Program-made: the position numbers and the translations under genes
The notes under the pieces: model-generated
The model's input: only the letters and a program-made list of their open reading frames with translations
Database searches by the model: none
What the model was told of the DNA's origin: nothing
Source of the DNA: a virus
Direction: 5' to 3' (one strand)
DNA length: 64,000 bases
Virus record (IMG/VR): IMGVR_UViG_3300047550_003584
Coordinates: 1-64,000 of that record
Shown here: in pieces, positions 23,697 through 31,643 of the stretch
Layout: each line of letters begins with the position of its first letter
How positions within the stretch are numbered: position 1 is the stretch's first letter

Positions 23697-23996
23697 ATGG
23701 AAATCAATTCTCCAACACCTCCTTTAGATCTTGTCAATGATTGGATGACGCATTGGTATGACGACAACCAAACAGATGAACTGCAATATGTGTACGTTAC
23801 AAACAAAGCTGCAATGTGGGGTGCCATCTGGGGTGCTACCAATGCTTTGGAAACAGCTATCAAAGACACGGCACCTGTTCATTGGCGTGTAGCAGGTGGC
23901 GCAGAAGATGGCCAACAGGTAGTGCGTGTTATTGATCTAATGGAATGGCTTGAACAATTCCGCAAAGAATACGAAGAAAAGATGTCTTGTAATTAA
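23697..23996 (+). CDS. AAQWGAD-family-like small protein
   Basis: 99 residues from ATG 23697: NSPTPPLDLVNDWMTHWYDD and VTNKAAMWGAIWGATNAL. The opening (TPPxxLVxxW) and the A-A-x-W-G-A core match the 27807/30173 family, with a different C-terminus (MEWLEQFRKEYEEKM). Function unknown. Confidence 0.65.
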   Translation: MEINSPTPPLDLVNDWMTHWYDDNQTDELQYVYVTNKAAMWGAIWGATNALETAIKDTAPVHWRVAGGAEDGQQVVRVIDLMEWLEQFRKEYEEKMSCN

Positions 23997-24001
23997 TCAA
24001 C

Positions 24002-24029
24002 CGTCCTGGACATGACGTTAAACTGTCCA
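24002..24029 (+). promoter_or_regulatory. leader RNA pseudoknot element, family B, copy 3
   Basis: CGTC at 24002 with GACG in the loop; stem TGGACA / TGTCCA; TTAAAC constant. Ends 27 nt before ATG 24057. Nearly identical to copy 2, so it adds little covariation but shows it also precedes an endonuclease gene. Confidence 0.7.
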
Positions 24030-24056
24030 TTCCACCACACACCACCACACCATGCA

Positions 24057-24599
24057 ATGAAACCTAGGCCACTTCCACCTGTTGACTACTTGCAACAAAT
24101 GTTTTATCTAGATACAACATCTCCTAGTGGTTTACGTTGGCTTAAAGCGCCAAGTGCCTGGACCAAAGCTAACTCTGTTGCAGGTGTTCAACGTACTAAA
24201 GATCATTACTGGCGTGTTCGCTGGAAGTATCAAGGTAAAGCGGTGGATTACATGGCTCATCGGATTGTGTATGCACTACAACATGGCTCTGATCCAGGGG
24301 ATATGTTCGTAGATCATATACACAATGACAAAGACAACAACAAACCATTGCGATTGGCTACTAAATTACAAAACTCACATAATCGTAACGGTCGCAAAAA
24401 CACAAGCAGCATTTACAAAGGTGTCTGTTTAATTAAAGCGACTGGTCGATGGCGTGCATCCATTCGTGTTGATAAACAATTCAAACACATTGGTGTGTAC
24501 GCAACACAAGAAGAAGCAGCCTTGGCTTACAACCAAGCTGCTTTGCTAAACTTTGGTGAGTTTGCTCGCCTTAATCAAATCAATTCAACCGAGAACTAA
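24057..24599 (+). CDS. AP2-HNH homing-type endonuclease
   Basis: 180 residues from ATG 24057. HNH part: YMAHRIVYALQHGSDPGDMF then FVDHIHNDKDNNKPLRLAT, with DH, two Asn-containing turns and LRLAT matching the intact motif; AP2 part: YKGVCLIKATGRWRASIRV and HIGVYATQEEAALAYNQAA. This copy has the best-preserved catalytic residues of the three AP2-HNH proteins here. It cuts DNA to promote its own spread. Confidence 0.88.
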   Translation: MKPRPLPPVDYLQQMFYLDTTSPSGLRWLKAPSAWTKANSVAGVQRTKDHYWRVRWKYQGKAVDYMAHRIVYALQHGSDPGDMFVDHIHNDKDNNKPLRLATKLQNSHNRNGRKNTSSIYKGVCLIKATGRWRASIRVDKQFKHIGVYATQEEAALAYNQAALLNFGEFARLNQINSTEN

Positions 24600-24601
24600 T
24601 C

Positions 24602-26338
24602 ATGCAATTTGCTCTACCATCTAATCTGCAAACTGAACTGATTGCCTATGATCCAACGCTCAAGGTGTTGGCTAAGCAAGCTAACAAACCTGCAGCCAAG
24701 AAACCTACATATCCACTTGGCAAGATTCCTTGCTTGATACCAACGCATATTGTGCGTGAAGCTGATCAGCAAGATGTAATTGCTCAGATCAATCAGCGTC
24801 CAGCACCACAGCGTTATCAAGTGTTTACTACGCCTGTAGATGTAGCAACACCACAGGCTAGGCTTAAGGTCATTGCCATCCTGTATCACTACGAACAAGT
24901 GTGGTATGCAGCATGGCTACCTTCTAAAAAGGAGAAGGATGATTATGTGTTTGGTCATGCATATGCATTCAAGAACACATCAACTACACATAAAATTGCG
25001 CCAACTTGGATATGGAATAGTAAAGATGATTGCGTTGTCCACGACATTGGTCGTGGCTCACAACTCTTTGTGCATAGCAAAGTTGTAACTAAAGCAGATA
25101 TCTGTGGTCAAAACTATGATAGCTGGCGTAGTTATCCATGGCGAGCAGGTAACCTTTACTGCCAGAAGGGTTATACAATTCGTGACAATGTTGTTACTGA
25201 ATTTGATAACAGCCTAAGGGAAGATCTCCCAACATGGGAGGATTCACGTGGATTGTTTGACAGAATACGCTGCAAGAATATCTTTGATGCAGCAGAAATA
25301 CCGTCAATGATGTCAAAACATCTTGACGAAACTCAAGGCTTGACTGTTGATAACTTCATTGCTGGTTCACTTGCATTCAAAGAAGAGCATGGTTATAGCT
25401 CCATAACATACTCTATTGTCACGAGGATTCAGCACATTGTCGCTAAACCTACTATCAAGAAACTATTGCAAGCAGAGTTGAATCGTAGTATTGATGCATA
25501 CAATGATCCTAATAACAAACATCAGCAACCTATTAAGCAAGGCTTTTTAACTTTTGTACAGATTCTTAACTCAATTGAGTGGATCAATAACATTTGGCCA
25601 GACTGCCCTATTGATTACTATCAGACTTACTTCAAGGAACTCAAGTATCTTCGCTTGACTGAAGTACGTGTACGCAACGGAGCTACACAAGAACCTTGTT
25701 TAATTAATTGGTTACGTGCGCACATGCCTATTGCATCATTGTTTACAATCATGCGCAAGTACTTGGATAGACAACTTACTGAATACAATGGTCGCTGGGT
25801 TGATAGTGATGTTGGTTACCAGCGTCAACGCTTTGGTGAACTAAACGATACATTCTCCATGATGAGTAAGATCTTGGATGCAGGTAAAACACTAGAGCCA
25901 CCAAAGCGTTGGCGACTGACTGAGTTCCATGACTACGTGCAATCTGAGGCATGGAAGATTGAGAATCCAAAGGAATCTTTACGGCAAGATTTATTCCCTG
26001 AACCTATTAAAGTCAAGCGTCTTGATAATGTATGGACATTCTTCCAGCCTATTGATACACATCAACTATCTATGTGGGGTCAAGCCGTACGCAATTGCGT
26101 TGGCTCTGCATCCCACTATGCGGATGACATCAAGAAACGTAAGCACTTCATTGTGCTGTGCATGATTGATAGCAAGCCCACCTTCACAATTCAATTGGTT
26201 GTGGACCAGGGCATGATGTCTGTCAAACAGATTGCTGGTGTTGGTAACCAGCGATTGACTGACGACCAACGTGAAGCTTACACAGAAGCTTTCCGTGAGG
26301 TCTTGCAGCAACGCGAGAAACAGCTAGCATGTAGCTGA
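24602..26338 (+). CDS. PcfJ-domain protein
   Basis: 578 residues, three nt after the endonuclease gene. The C-terminal ~120 residues show the PcfJ pattern: QLSMWGQAVRNCVGSASHY, then IVLCMIDSKPTFTIQLVV and VKQIAGVGNQRLTDDQ. PcfJ proteins occur on conjugative plasmids and phages; their role is unclear. The first 400 residues are helical, with no recognised enzyme motif. Confidence 0.75.
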   Translation: MQFALPSNLQTELIAYDPTLKVLAKQANKPAAKKPTYPLGKIPCLIPTHIVREADQQDVIAQINQRPAPQRYQVFTTPVDVATPQARLKVIAILYHYEQVWYAAWLPSKKEKDDYVFGHAYAFKNTSTTHKIAPTWIWNSKDDCVVHDIGRGSQLFVHSKVVTKADICGQNYDSWRSYPWRAGNLYCQKGYTIRDNVVTEFDNSLREDLPTWEDSRGLFDRIRCKNIFDAAEIPSMMSKHLDETQGLTVDNFIAGSLAFKEEHGYSSITYSIVTRIQHIVAKPTIKKLLQAELNRSIDAYNDPNNKHQQPIKQGFLTFVQILNSIEWINNIWPDCPIDYYQTYFKELKYLRLTEVRVRNGATQEPCLINWLRAHMPIASLFTIMRKYLDRQLTEYNGRWVDSDVGYQRQRFGELNDTFSMMSKILDAGKTLEPPKRWRLTEFHDYVQSEAWKIENPKESLRQDLFPEPIKVKRLDNVWTFFQPIDTHQLSMWGQAVRNCVGSASHYADDIKKRKHFIVLCMIDSKPTFTIQLVVDQGMMSVKQIAGVGNQRLTDDQREAYTEAFREVLQQREKQLACS

Positions 26339-26352
26339 GTCCGCACGGCTTA

Positions 26353-26388
26353 CCAGCCTTAGCCTCGATACTAGGGCTGGTTTCTACC
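26353..26388 (+). terminator. terminator-like hairpin
   Basis: CCAGCC / GGCTGG with inner TAG / CTA and an 8-nt loop, followed by TTTCT. It ends close to the next ATG (26390), so it may also act as a leader structure. Confidence 0.55.
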
Positions 26389-26389
26389 C

Positions 26390-26611
26390 ATGACTGACTA
26401 CACCGACGATCAGCTACTTGCCATGGCTATGGCCAACATTGGTGAGTACATCACGGACAACTCACCACAGTACATCTTGATTGAAGAAGATCCTCGCAAT
26501 GAGGATGATTACGATAGCTGGACTTACGGAATGGAAGTCCTACCTCAAGACCACACTTGGCAGTCAGATTCAATTGACGTAAGTCCAAGTGATGCAGACA
26601 TGGCGGAATAG
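26390..26611 (+). CDS. small acidic hypothetical protein overlapping tRNA-Leu
   Basis: 73 residues, very acidic (YTDDQLLAMAMANIGEYITD; EEDPRNEDDYDSW; SPSDADMAE). Its last 18 nt lie inside the tRNA-Leu gene, so processing of the tRNA would destroy the message end. No family recognised. Confidence 0.6.
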   Translation: MTDYTDDQLLAMAMANIGEYITDNSPQYILIEEDPRNEDDYDSWTYGMEVLPQDHTWQSDSIDVSPSDADMAE

Positions 26612-26679
26612 GTAGACGCAACGGACTTAAAATCCGTAGGCCATTGGCCGTGAGAGTTCAAGTCTCTCTGTCTGTACCA
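26594..26679 (+). tRNA. tRNA-Leu (anticodon TAA)
   Basis: Acceptor GCAGACA pairs with TGTCTGT (one G:T), anticodon stem ACGGA / TCCGT with loop CTTAAAA giving TAA, a long variable arm as expected for Leu, T-arm with loop TTCAAGT, and an encoded CCA end. It reads UUA/UUG leucine codons, useful for an AT-richer phage in a GC-richer host. Confidence 0.93.
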
Positions 26680-26700
26680 ACCCACAATCAATTCAAAACC

Positions 26701-27063
26701 ATGCAAATCTTTGCAGCTTTCAAGCACATCATCCCTGAGTTCCATGCATTCAGTGATGAAGACAAGCGTTACAACATTGGTGCTACTTGGACTGATGGCG
26801 ATGGCTTGCGTGACTTCCACAATCTTGAGATGCGGTATGTCCGTAACTCAGAGCGTCTTGCTCTCCAAGGGGAGCCTCAACCTGATGGGTCATGGAAGTA
26901 CGTAGAGCCCAACGGCAACACGCATGTCATCTCAGCGGACCGTGCACGTCACTTCATGGAGACGACTCAAGCTCATGCCAGCATGATGTGTGACATGCTT
27001 GAACGCCTCAAGAAGGCTGGTCTCTATGACAAGTTCATTGACACTGAAGCCAAGCCCGCCTAA
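26701..27063 (+). CDS. hypothetical protein
   Basis: 120 residues from ATG 26701: IFAAFKHIIPEFHAFSDEDK, LQGEPQPDGSWKYVEPNG and a C-terminal helix (MMCDMLERLKKAGLYDKFI). Followed by a terminator. No family recognised. Confidence 0.65.
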   Translation: MQIFAAFKHIIPEFHAFSDEDKRYNIGATWTDGDGLRDFHNLEMRYVRNSERLALQGEPQPDGSWKYVEPNGNTHVISADRARHFMETTQAHASMMCDMLERLKKAGLYDKFIDTEAKPA

Positions 27064-27083
27064 GCTTACAACGGAATGTTCGG

Positions 27084-27106
27084 CCCCTGCGCAAGCGGGG
27101 GTCTTT
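27084..27106 (+). terminator. Rho-independent terminator
   Basis: CCCCTGC / GCGGGGG with GCAA loop (one T:G pair), followed by TCTTTCTCT. It separates the 26701 gene from the next ATG at 27111. Confidence 0.75.
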
Positions 27107-27110
27107 CTCT

Positions 27111-27434
27111 ATGACAAACGACACCATTGATCTTGATCTTGTTGACAAAACAATTGAGTTGATACCAGAGAGAGCTTGGTCTCAGGTAAGACAAACGATT
27201 GTTACAGCCTTGGTTGACAACATGCCGGGGTCTGTAGTTGAACGTTTAACTGGTTCTTATGATGACTTTGATCAAGCAGAAAAATTTTTATTTGATTACT
27301 ACGAATTGCCTCAAAAGAAATGTGAGTTAATTATTGATTCATTTAAGATCATGGGCGCATTTAATTGCCTTGAACTACTAAATACATTGAACCTATCTGC
27401 TGAAGATGGTATTTCAGAAACCAATCCTTCCTAA
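27111..27434 (+). CDS. small acidic hypothetical protein
   Basis: 107 residues, acidic and helical (VDKTIELIPERAWSQVRQTI; FDQAEKFLFDYYELPQKK). ATG lies only a few bases after the terminator. Overlaps the next gene by 29 nt. No family recognised. Confidence 0.65.
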   Translation: MTNDTIDLDLVDKTIELIPERAWSQVRQTIVTALVDNMPGSVVERLTGSYDDFDQAEKFLFDYYELPQKKCELIIDSFKIMGAFNCLELLNTLNLSAEDGISETNPS

Positions 27435-27810
27435 TTGTCCTCAATGTAATCAACCTGCACTCAAAATTATTGATTCAAGAAAGACTGGTTTATCCACCAG
27501 GCGTCGCAAAGAATGTGAATGCTGTAGCTACAGGGTTACAACCCATGAAGTAACAGCAGACTTCTTTGAAGAAGCTAAGCGCAATCTCTATCTTGTTGAA
27601 CAGTTTCACAAACTTATGACAAATCAACCACTCACATCCGGGGTGGAACCACCCCCGTCTGGAGTGAGTGCATCTGAATTCAAGGCACTCAACAAATGCA
27701 GTGACTGCCAGCACAACATTGATGGTTGTCACTGTGCCTTTGACTTTCCTGAGTACGACACTGCTGAGTCGTACGACTGCAATCACTTTCAACTTTGGAA
27801 ATCGAAATGA
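27406..27810 (+). CDS. NrdR-like zinc-ribbon protein
   Basis: 134 residues. The first ~55 match the NrdR-type zinc ribbon: CPQCNQPALKIIDSRKTGLS, RRRKECECCSYRVTTHEV (C-x-x-C ... S-R ... R-R-R-x-E-C-x-x-C ... T-x-E). The NrdR ATP-cone that should follow is absent; instead there is a second Cys-rich part (CSDCQHNIDGCHCAF). So it could bind DNA like NrdR without nucleotide sensing. No ribonucleotide reductase gene is in the window. Confidence 0.7.
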   Translation: MVFQKPILPNCPQCNQPALKIIDSRKTGLSTRRRKECECCSYRVTTHEVTADFFEEAKRNLYLVEQFHKLMTNQPLTSGVEPPPSGVSASEFKALNKCSDCQHNIDGCHCAFDFPEYDTAESYDCNHFQLWKSK

Positions 27811-28154
27811 CACAAGAACATCCCATTACCCCACCGCCTGAGCTGGTGCGACAGTGGCTTGGTGAGTTCTTCGGCTGCACGGTTAGCGGTGAGCTGAGTG
27901 ATTCAGAGCGTTTTCTTGCCACCCGCGCCGCCCAATGGGGCGCGGACAAGGAGCTTTTGGCTTGTGGCAACTACCTCAAACAGTGCGCTGTATGGGAAGA
28001 AGAGGATGTGACCGAGTTCTATAACTATCGCCGCCCCAAGCCACCGAGCTTGAAAGAGCAAGCGCTAAAAGAGATAAAAGAACTTGCGCGTGAAGCTGTT
28101 ACAGGCTGTAATCTTGACATTCTGGAACGCGCTATTAAATCAATTCCTGATTAA
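27807..28154 (+). CDS. AAQWGAD-family small protein
   Basis: 115 residues from ATG 27807 (ATGA overlap with the upstream stop). Opening MTQEHPITPPPELVRQWLGE, core TRAAQWGADKELLACGNYL, then YRRPKPPSLKEQAL and a helical end. Closely related to the 30173 product, with near-identical first 13 residues, so a duplication. Function unknown. Confidence 0.75.
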   Translation: MTQEHPITPPPELVRQWLGEFFGCTVSGELSDSERFLATRAAQWGADKELLACGNYLKQCAVWEEEDVTEFYNYRRPKPPSLKEQALKEIKELAREAVTGCNLDILERAIKSIPD

Positions 28155-28158
28155 TTCC

Positions 28159-28461
28159 ATGACAACCAAACGCCAGTACGACTACACCATTGGGGATCGC
28201 GTAGCAGAGCGTCCCAAAGCGCATGGCATTTTTGCTGTACGCAATGAAACTAAAGAACGCATCCAGCAGTACAGAAGCCAACGCTATGGCACTGTTGTTG
28301 GTATCAACTTAAAACCAAACAAGTCAGGAGCTAAGCAGAAGTTTTTGCTTGTGAAATGGGATCACCTCAAGTCACCCACTGAACATGCACAGATGAGGAT
28401 CTGTCCTGCTGATCAGCTCCAGCGGTTACAATCTGAAGGCTATGGCTTTGAGGTAGAGTGA
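28159..28461 (+). CDS. hypothetical SH3-like protein
   Basis: 100 residues from ATG 28159: YDYTIGDRVAERPKAHGIFA, SQRYGTVVGINLKPNKSG, KFLLVKWDHLKSP. Pattern of G-D-R-V and G-T-V-V-G with short strands suggests an SH3/KOW-like barrel. Function unknown. Confidence 0.65.
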   Translation: MTTKRQYDYTIGDRVAERPKAHGIFAVRNETKERIQQYRSQRYGTVVGINLKPNKSGAKQKFLLVKWDHLKSPTEHAQMRICPADQLQRLQSEGYGFEVE

Positions 28462-28667
28462 TAAATCACAGAACTAGCATGATTTTTCAGGCTATTGCGT
28501 GGGGTTTAATCTTTGGAACATTCATTGTACTTTTTATTGCAATGATCTTTGATACGCCAGAGACAACTAAGGAAAAATTCAAAGTTGTTGACAGCTACAA
28601 AGGTTGCGATATTGTTCAGTACACTGATCCATCTCAGCGTTACCAGTACTTCCTGCACTGCTCATGA
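28458..28667 (+). CDS. small single-span membrane protein
   Basis: 69 residues from GTG 28458 (or 62 from ATG 28479). Membrane segment FQAIAWGLIFGTFIVLFIAM, then a soluble tail with two Cys (YKGCDIVQYTDPSQRYQYF). Ends by ATGA overlap with thyX. Confidence 0.6.
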   Translation: MINHRTSMIFQAIAWGLIFGTFIVLFIAMIFDTPETTKEKFKVVDSYKGCDIVQYTDPSQRYQYFLHCS

Positions 28668-29302
28668 ACGTACAACTTACTTGGGCAACGCCCAATGCAG
28701 AAGAAATGATCGTCAAGATGGCACGAGTTTCTGCACCCAAGAACCAAGACAACATGGATACAGCTTTACGGTTGTTACGGTATCTGATCAAGCATTCCCA
28801 CTGGAGTCCGTTTGAGATGGCGGGGATGTGTGTAGAGATTGAAACCACGCGTGCAATCTCACAACAAATTCTTCGTCATCGGTCATTCTCATTCCAGGAA
28901 TTTAGTCAGCGTTATGCAGACACCAATGAACTGGGCTCAGCTGTTATTCCACATCTACGTAGACAAGATCAAAAGAACAGGCAAAACAGTATTGATGACT
29001 TATCTCCTGATCTTGTTGGTAATTATTATCGACGCATTAGTGAACTGTACGAGAACTCAGAACATCTGTATCGTGAGATGGTAAGCAATGGTATTGCTAA
29101 AGAATGTGCTAGGTTTATTTTGCCACTTTCGACACAGACCCGTTTGTTCATGAACGGTACACTCAGATCGTGGATCCACTATCTTGATCTTCGTTGCTCC
29201 AATGGAACCCAACTCGAACACCAACAAATTGCCAGAGAAATCAAAAGAATCTTCTGCAAAGAATTCCCCATCATTGGAGAAGCAGCCTTTGCAGAAGACT
29301 GA
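28664..29302 (+). CDS. thyX: flavin-dependent thymidylate synthase
   Basis: 212 residues, usual ThyX length. The ThyX signature R-H-R-x(7)-S-x-R is present as RHRSFSFQEFSQRY. ThyX makes dTMP from dUMP using methylenetetrahydrofolate and FAD/NADPH. Conserved N-terminal SHWSPFEMAGMCVEIET and C-terminal NGTLRSWIHYLDLR are also present. Phages use it to support dTMP supply during replication. Its ATG overlaps the upstream stop. Confidence 0.95.
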   Translation: MNVQLTWATPNAEEMIVKMARVSAPKNQDNMDTALRLLRYLIKHSHWSPFEMAGMCVEIETTRAISQQILRHRSFSFQEFSQRYADTNELGSAVIPHLRRQDQKNRQNSIDDLSPDLVGNYYRRISELYENSEHLYREMVSNGIAKECARFILPLSTQTRLFMNGTLRSWIHYLDLRCSNGTQLEHQQIAREIKRIFCKEFPIIGEAAFAED

Positions 29303-29321
29303 TGAACTTAAGCAGTGGCGA

Positions 29322-29438
29322 TCAGAAGGTCGCGGCGCTTTGTTTTTTTAATTCAGTGGTGGCATGCTTGGACTCCACATCCTTGCGTGCCAGCTTTTTC
29401 CGTTTGTCCACCAGGTAGACGATCAGTGCTTTGTTCAT
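29322..29438 (-). CDS. small basic protein in antisense mini-operon
   Basis: 38 residues: MNKALIVYLVDKRKKLARKD then HATTELKKQSAATF. The ATG overlaps the stop of the 29435-29587 gene (ATGA), which supports both. It converges on thyX, ending 20 bp from it. Confidence 0.55.
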   Translation of the reverse strand: MNKALIVYLVDKRKKLARKDVESKHATTELKKQSAATF

Positions 29439-29587
29439 TCGATTTGTCCTCCAGTGACGTAAGGAAAGTAGCAGATGTTACGGTAAGTCAGGCAAAGCCA
29501 GGGACGGTGGGCTAAGTTCCACCAAGCTCTGTCTTTTTGAGCCTGCTCCTCTTGGTTGTACTTGCAACCACGATACGTTAACGTCAT
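29435..29587 (-). CDS. DUF4278-like protein
   Basis: 50 residues: MTLTYRGCKYNQEEQAQ at the start and LTYRNICYFPYVTGG near the end. The L-T-Y-R-G-x-x-Y repeat is the DUF4278 signature, typical of cyanobacteria. It lies antisense in a rightward region. A short hairpin, GTATC / GATAC, sits just upstream (about 29598-29611). Function unknown. Confidence 0.7.
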   Translation of the reverse strand: MTLTYRGCKYNQEEQAQKDRAWWNLAHRPWLCLTYRNICYFPYVTGGQIE

Positions 29588-29673
29588 GGGTTCTGTATCT
29601 ATTGATACGGAAAGTATATGACGATTGATGTATGTGATGTTGTTCACCTTGTAACACAACACCAAACAATCTC

Positions 29674-29856
29674 ATGACACTTCTTGTTAATCGAATGGAT
29701 GATGATTGGAGCGAAGATTATCCAGATGAAATGTTTGAATTTGGATCTCAGTTTATGTACATGAGTGGCTATGACTCTTATCTAGATCTTGATTCGTTAA
29801 TGGTTTTACTTTGGAAAATGAATCAACGTATTAAGGAGTTGGAAAACAAGCAATGA
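29674..29856 (+). CDS. small acidic hypothetical protein
   Basis: 60 residues, acidic (DDDWSEDYPDEMFEFGSQF) ending in a helix (LLWKMNQRIKELENKQ). Coupled by ATGA to the next gene. No family recognised. Confidence 0.6.
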   Translation: MTLLVNRMDDDWSEDYPDEMFEFGSQFMYMSGYDSYLDLDSLMVLLWKMNQRIKELENKQ

Positions 29857-30149
29857 AAGGTTTTGGTTCAACTCAACAACCAACAAAGTCAGCATCGTAT
29901 TGGATAGCTGCCTACACCAAAGACAATGAGGACGAACCGCTTGGCATTCACAAAAAAGTCTTGTCTTACAAACCAGGGCAAGACAAAGAACTCTTGATGA
30001 TTCGTTACTGCAATTCAATCATGAAAATTAACAAAAACATATGGGAGATCCTGGTCCATCAAGGACCAGATGATACCCCAGATTCTGGTGACCAAATTGT
30101 TTTGCGTTTATCCAGGGGGAAATTCAAGGGCTCTGCCCAAGTAAACTAA
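29853..30149 (+). CDS. hypothetical protein
   Basis: 98 residues: QQPTKSASYWIAAYTKDNED, MIRYCNSIMKINKNIWEILV, IVLRLSRGKFKGSAQ. Mixed alpha/beta. No family recognised. Confidence 0.6.
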   Translation: MKGFGSTQQPTKSASYWIAAYTKDNEDEPLGIHKKVLSYKPGQDKELLMIRYCNSIMKINKNIWEILVHQGPDDTPDSGDQIVLRLSRGKFKGSAQVN

Positions 30150-30172
30150 CTAGCCATTACCACTAATCACCC

Positions 30173-30505
30173 ATGACACAAGAACATCCCATCACCCCAC
30201 CGCCAGAGCTGGTGCAGCAGTGGCGAGAGCAGGCTCCGCGTTGCCGTGACAGTGGCATTGCTCGTGAAGACTGGCTGATAACGCGTGCCGCCCAATGGGG
30301 CGCCGACCAGGAGCTGGAGGCGTGCTGTGAGTGGCTGGAGGACTGGGTGGGCAATGACAGTTATGCAATCCCGATGCGGGCCGCCAGACGCCCCAAGCCG
30401 CCGAGCTTGAAGGAGCAAGCGTTGGCTGCTGCTGCTGAACTTGAAGGCTTTAAGGGCGTTGACATCATCCGCCGCGCCCTTGAACAACTACCCGACAACG
30501 AGTAG
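30173..30505 (+). CDS. AAQWGAD-family small protein
   Basis: 110 residues: MTQEHPITPPPELVQQWREQ, TRAAQWGADQELEACCEWLE, ARRPKPPSLKEQALAAAAEL. Duplicate of the 27807 gene. The GC content looks higher here than in neighbours (CCGCGTTGCCG, GGCGCCGACC), hinting at recent transfer, probably from the host. Confidence 0.75.
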   Translation: MTQEHPITPPPELVQQWREQAPRCRDSGIAREDWLITRAAQWGADQELEACCEWLEDWVGNDSYAIPMRAARRPKPPSLKEQALAAAAELEGFKGVDIIRRALEQLPDNE

Positions 30506-30582
30506 TCACCTTCTTTAATGGACCTGAGTATGTCCCTAAACTACTCATTAGTTTTTCTTATCATTCACTTCAACTCAACACC

Positions 30583-31347
30583 ATGAAACTCCTCAAGTTT
30601 TCCACCGGCAATGGCAAGCTCAAGAATCGTTTGATCTTCAATTTGCCTGCTGGGTACGCATGCCCTCACGCTGGTGTGTGCAAGACCTTTGCTGATCGCA
30701 CCACAGGGCAGATCACTGACTTGCCTCAGTACACAGGCGTGACGGCAACACAGGACTTCCGTTGCTTTGCTGCCATGGCAGAGACACGTCCTGCCGTACG
30801 GGAAGCACGTTGGTACAACTGGGATCTGTTGCGTGAAACTATTCACATGAATGGGAACCAGGCTGTGCTATTGCGTGACCTGATCGACCTATCGCTCTTG
30901 ATGCAACCAGTTAAAGAGTTGATTCGCATCCATGAGTCTGGTGACTTCTGGACTGAGAATTACATGCGAGCTTGGATCATGGTGGCCCAAGGTCGGCCGC
31001 AACAAAAGTTTTACGCATACACCAAGTCTCTTGGCATGTGGTACAACTTGCGTGATATGATCCCATTCAATTTCTATCTCACTGCATCGCACGGTGGCAC
31101 ACTCGACTACTTGATCGATAAGTATCCTGAGGTGTACCAGCGGGTTGCTTATGTTGTGTACACAGAAGAGGAAGCAGCAGAGCGTGGATTGCCCATTGAT
31201 CACAGCGACAGTCATTGTTTAGGTGACAAACCGTTTGCGCTTTTGGTCCATGGATCCCAACGTGCTGGTTCTGATGCCATGGCTGCTATCACACAACGCA
31301 AGAAAGAAGGCAAGTTTGTAGGGTATAGCAAGAAGAATCGGGAATAA
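30583..31347 (+). CDS. GP88-like phage protein
   Basis: 254 residues. FNLPAGYACPHAGVCKTFAD (C-x4-5-C cluster), RIHESGDFWTENYMRAWIMV and KFYAYTKSLGMW match the phage family known from mycobacteriophage gp88: Cys cluster, R-x-H-x-S-G-D-F and the F-Y-A-Y-T-x-S strand. Function unknown; conserved charged residues suggest an enzyme or metal-binding protein. ATG after CACTTCAACTCAACACC. Confidence 0.75.
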   Translation: MKLLKFSTGNGKLKNRLIFNLPAGYACPHAGVCKTFADRTTGQITDLPQYTGVTATQDFRCFAAMAETRPAVREARWYNWDLLRETIHMNGNQAVLLRDLIDLSLLMQPVKELIRIHESGDFWTENYMRAWIMVAQGRPQQKFYAYTKSLGMWYNLRDMIPFNFYLTASHGGTLDYLIDKYPEVYQRVAYVVYTEEEAAERGLPIDHSDSHCLGDKPFALLVHGSQRAGSDAMAAITQRKKEGKFVGYSKKNRE

Positions 31348-31363
31348 TTCCGTAAGCACTTGC

Positions 31364-31409
31364 GGATCAGGTGAAATCAGATATCATCTATCTGTCTTTC
31401 ATCTGATCC
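31364..31409 (+). promoter_or_regulatory. long hairpin ending at the start codon
   Basis: GGATCAG (31364-31370) pairs perfectly with CTGATCC (31403-31409), with CAGAT / ATCTG inside. The last paired base touches the ATG at 31410, so the fold would hinder initiation of the gene before the DNA polymerase. Confidence 0.6.
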
Positions 31410-31643
31410 ATGTCTTACGTAATTGCTTGTTGGCAATGGGGCAAAGCCCATGCCATCACTGCTAATAGTGAAACCAATAAGTTTGAGTTGATTCCACTAG
31501 ACTCTGATGTAGCTTTAAACAAGATCTTGTCGCTTCCGTATCGTGCGGGTGCACAGCAAATCTTGAAGTGGATCAACAGTAACGATGAAGACCTTGCCTG
31601 TAAAGAACTCTCAATTCAAGATGAAGCCCGCTTCCGTAAGTGA
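31410..31643 (+). CDS. small hypothetical protein upstream of DNA polymerase
   Basis: 77 residues: VIACWQWGKAHAITANSETN, then helix (YRAGAQQILKWINSNDEDL). The end overlaps the polymerase start by 23 nt. No family recognised. Confidence 0.6.
   Translation: MSYVIACWQWGKAHAITANSETNKFELIPLDSDVALNKILSLPYRAGAQQILKWINSNDEDLACKELSIQDEARFRK

Noticed and set aside
29615-29675. Longer start (29665) for the DUF4278-like gene
   Set aside because: The family signature begins at the internal ATG 29587; the extra N-terminal residues have no counterpart in the family.
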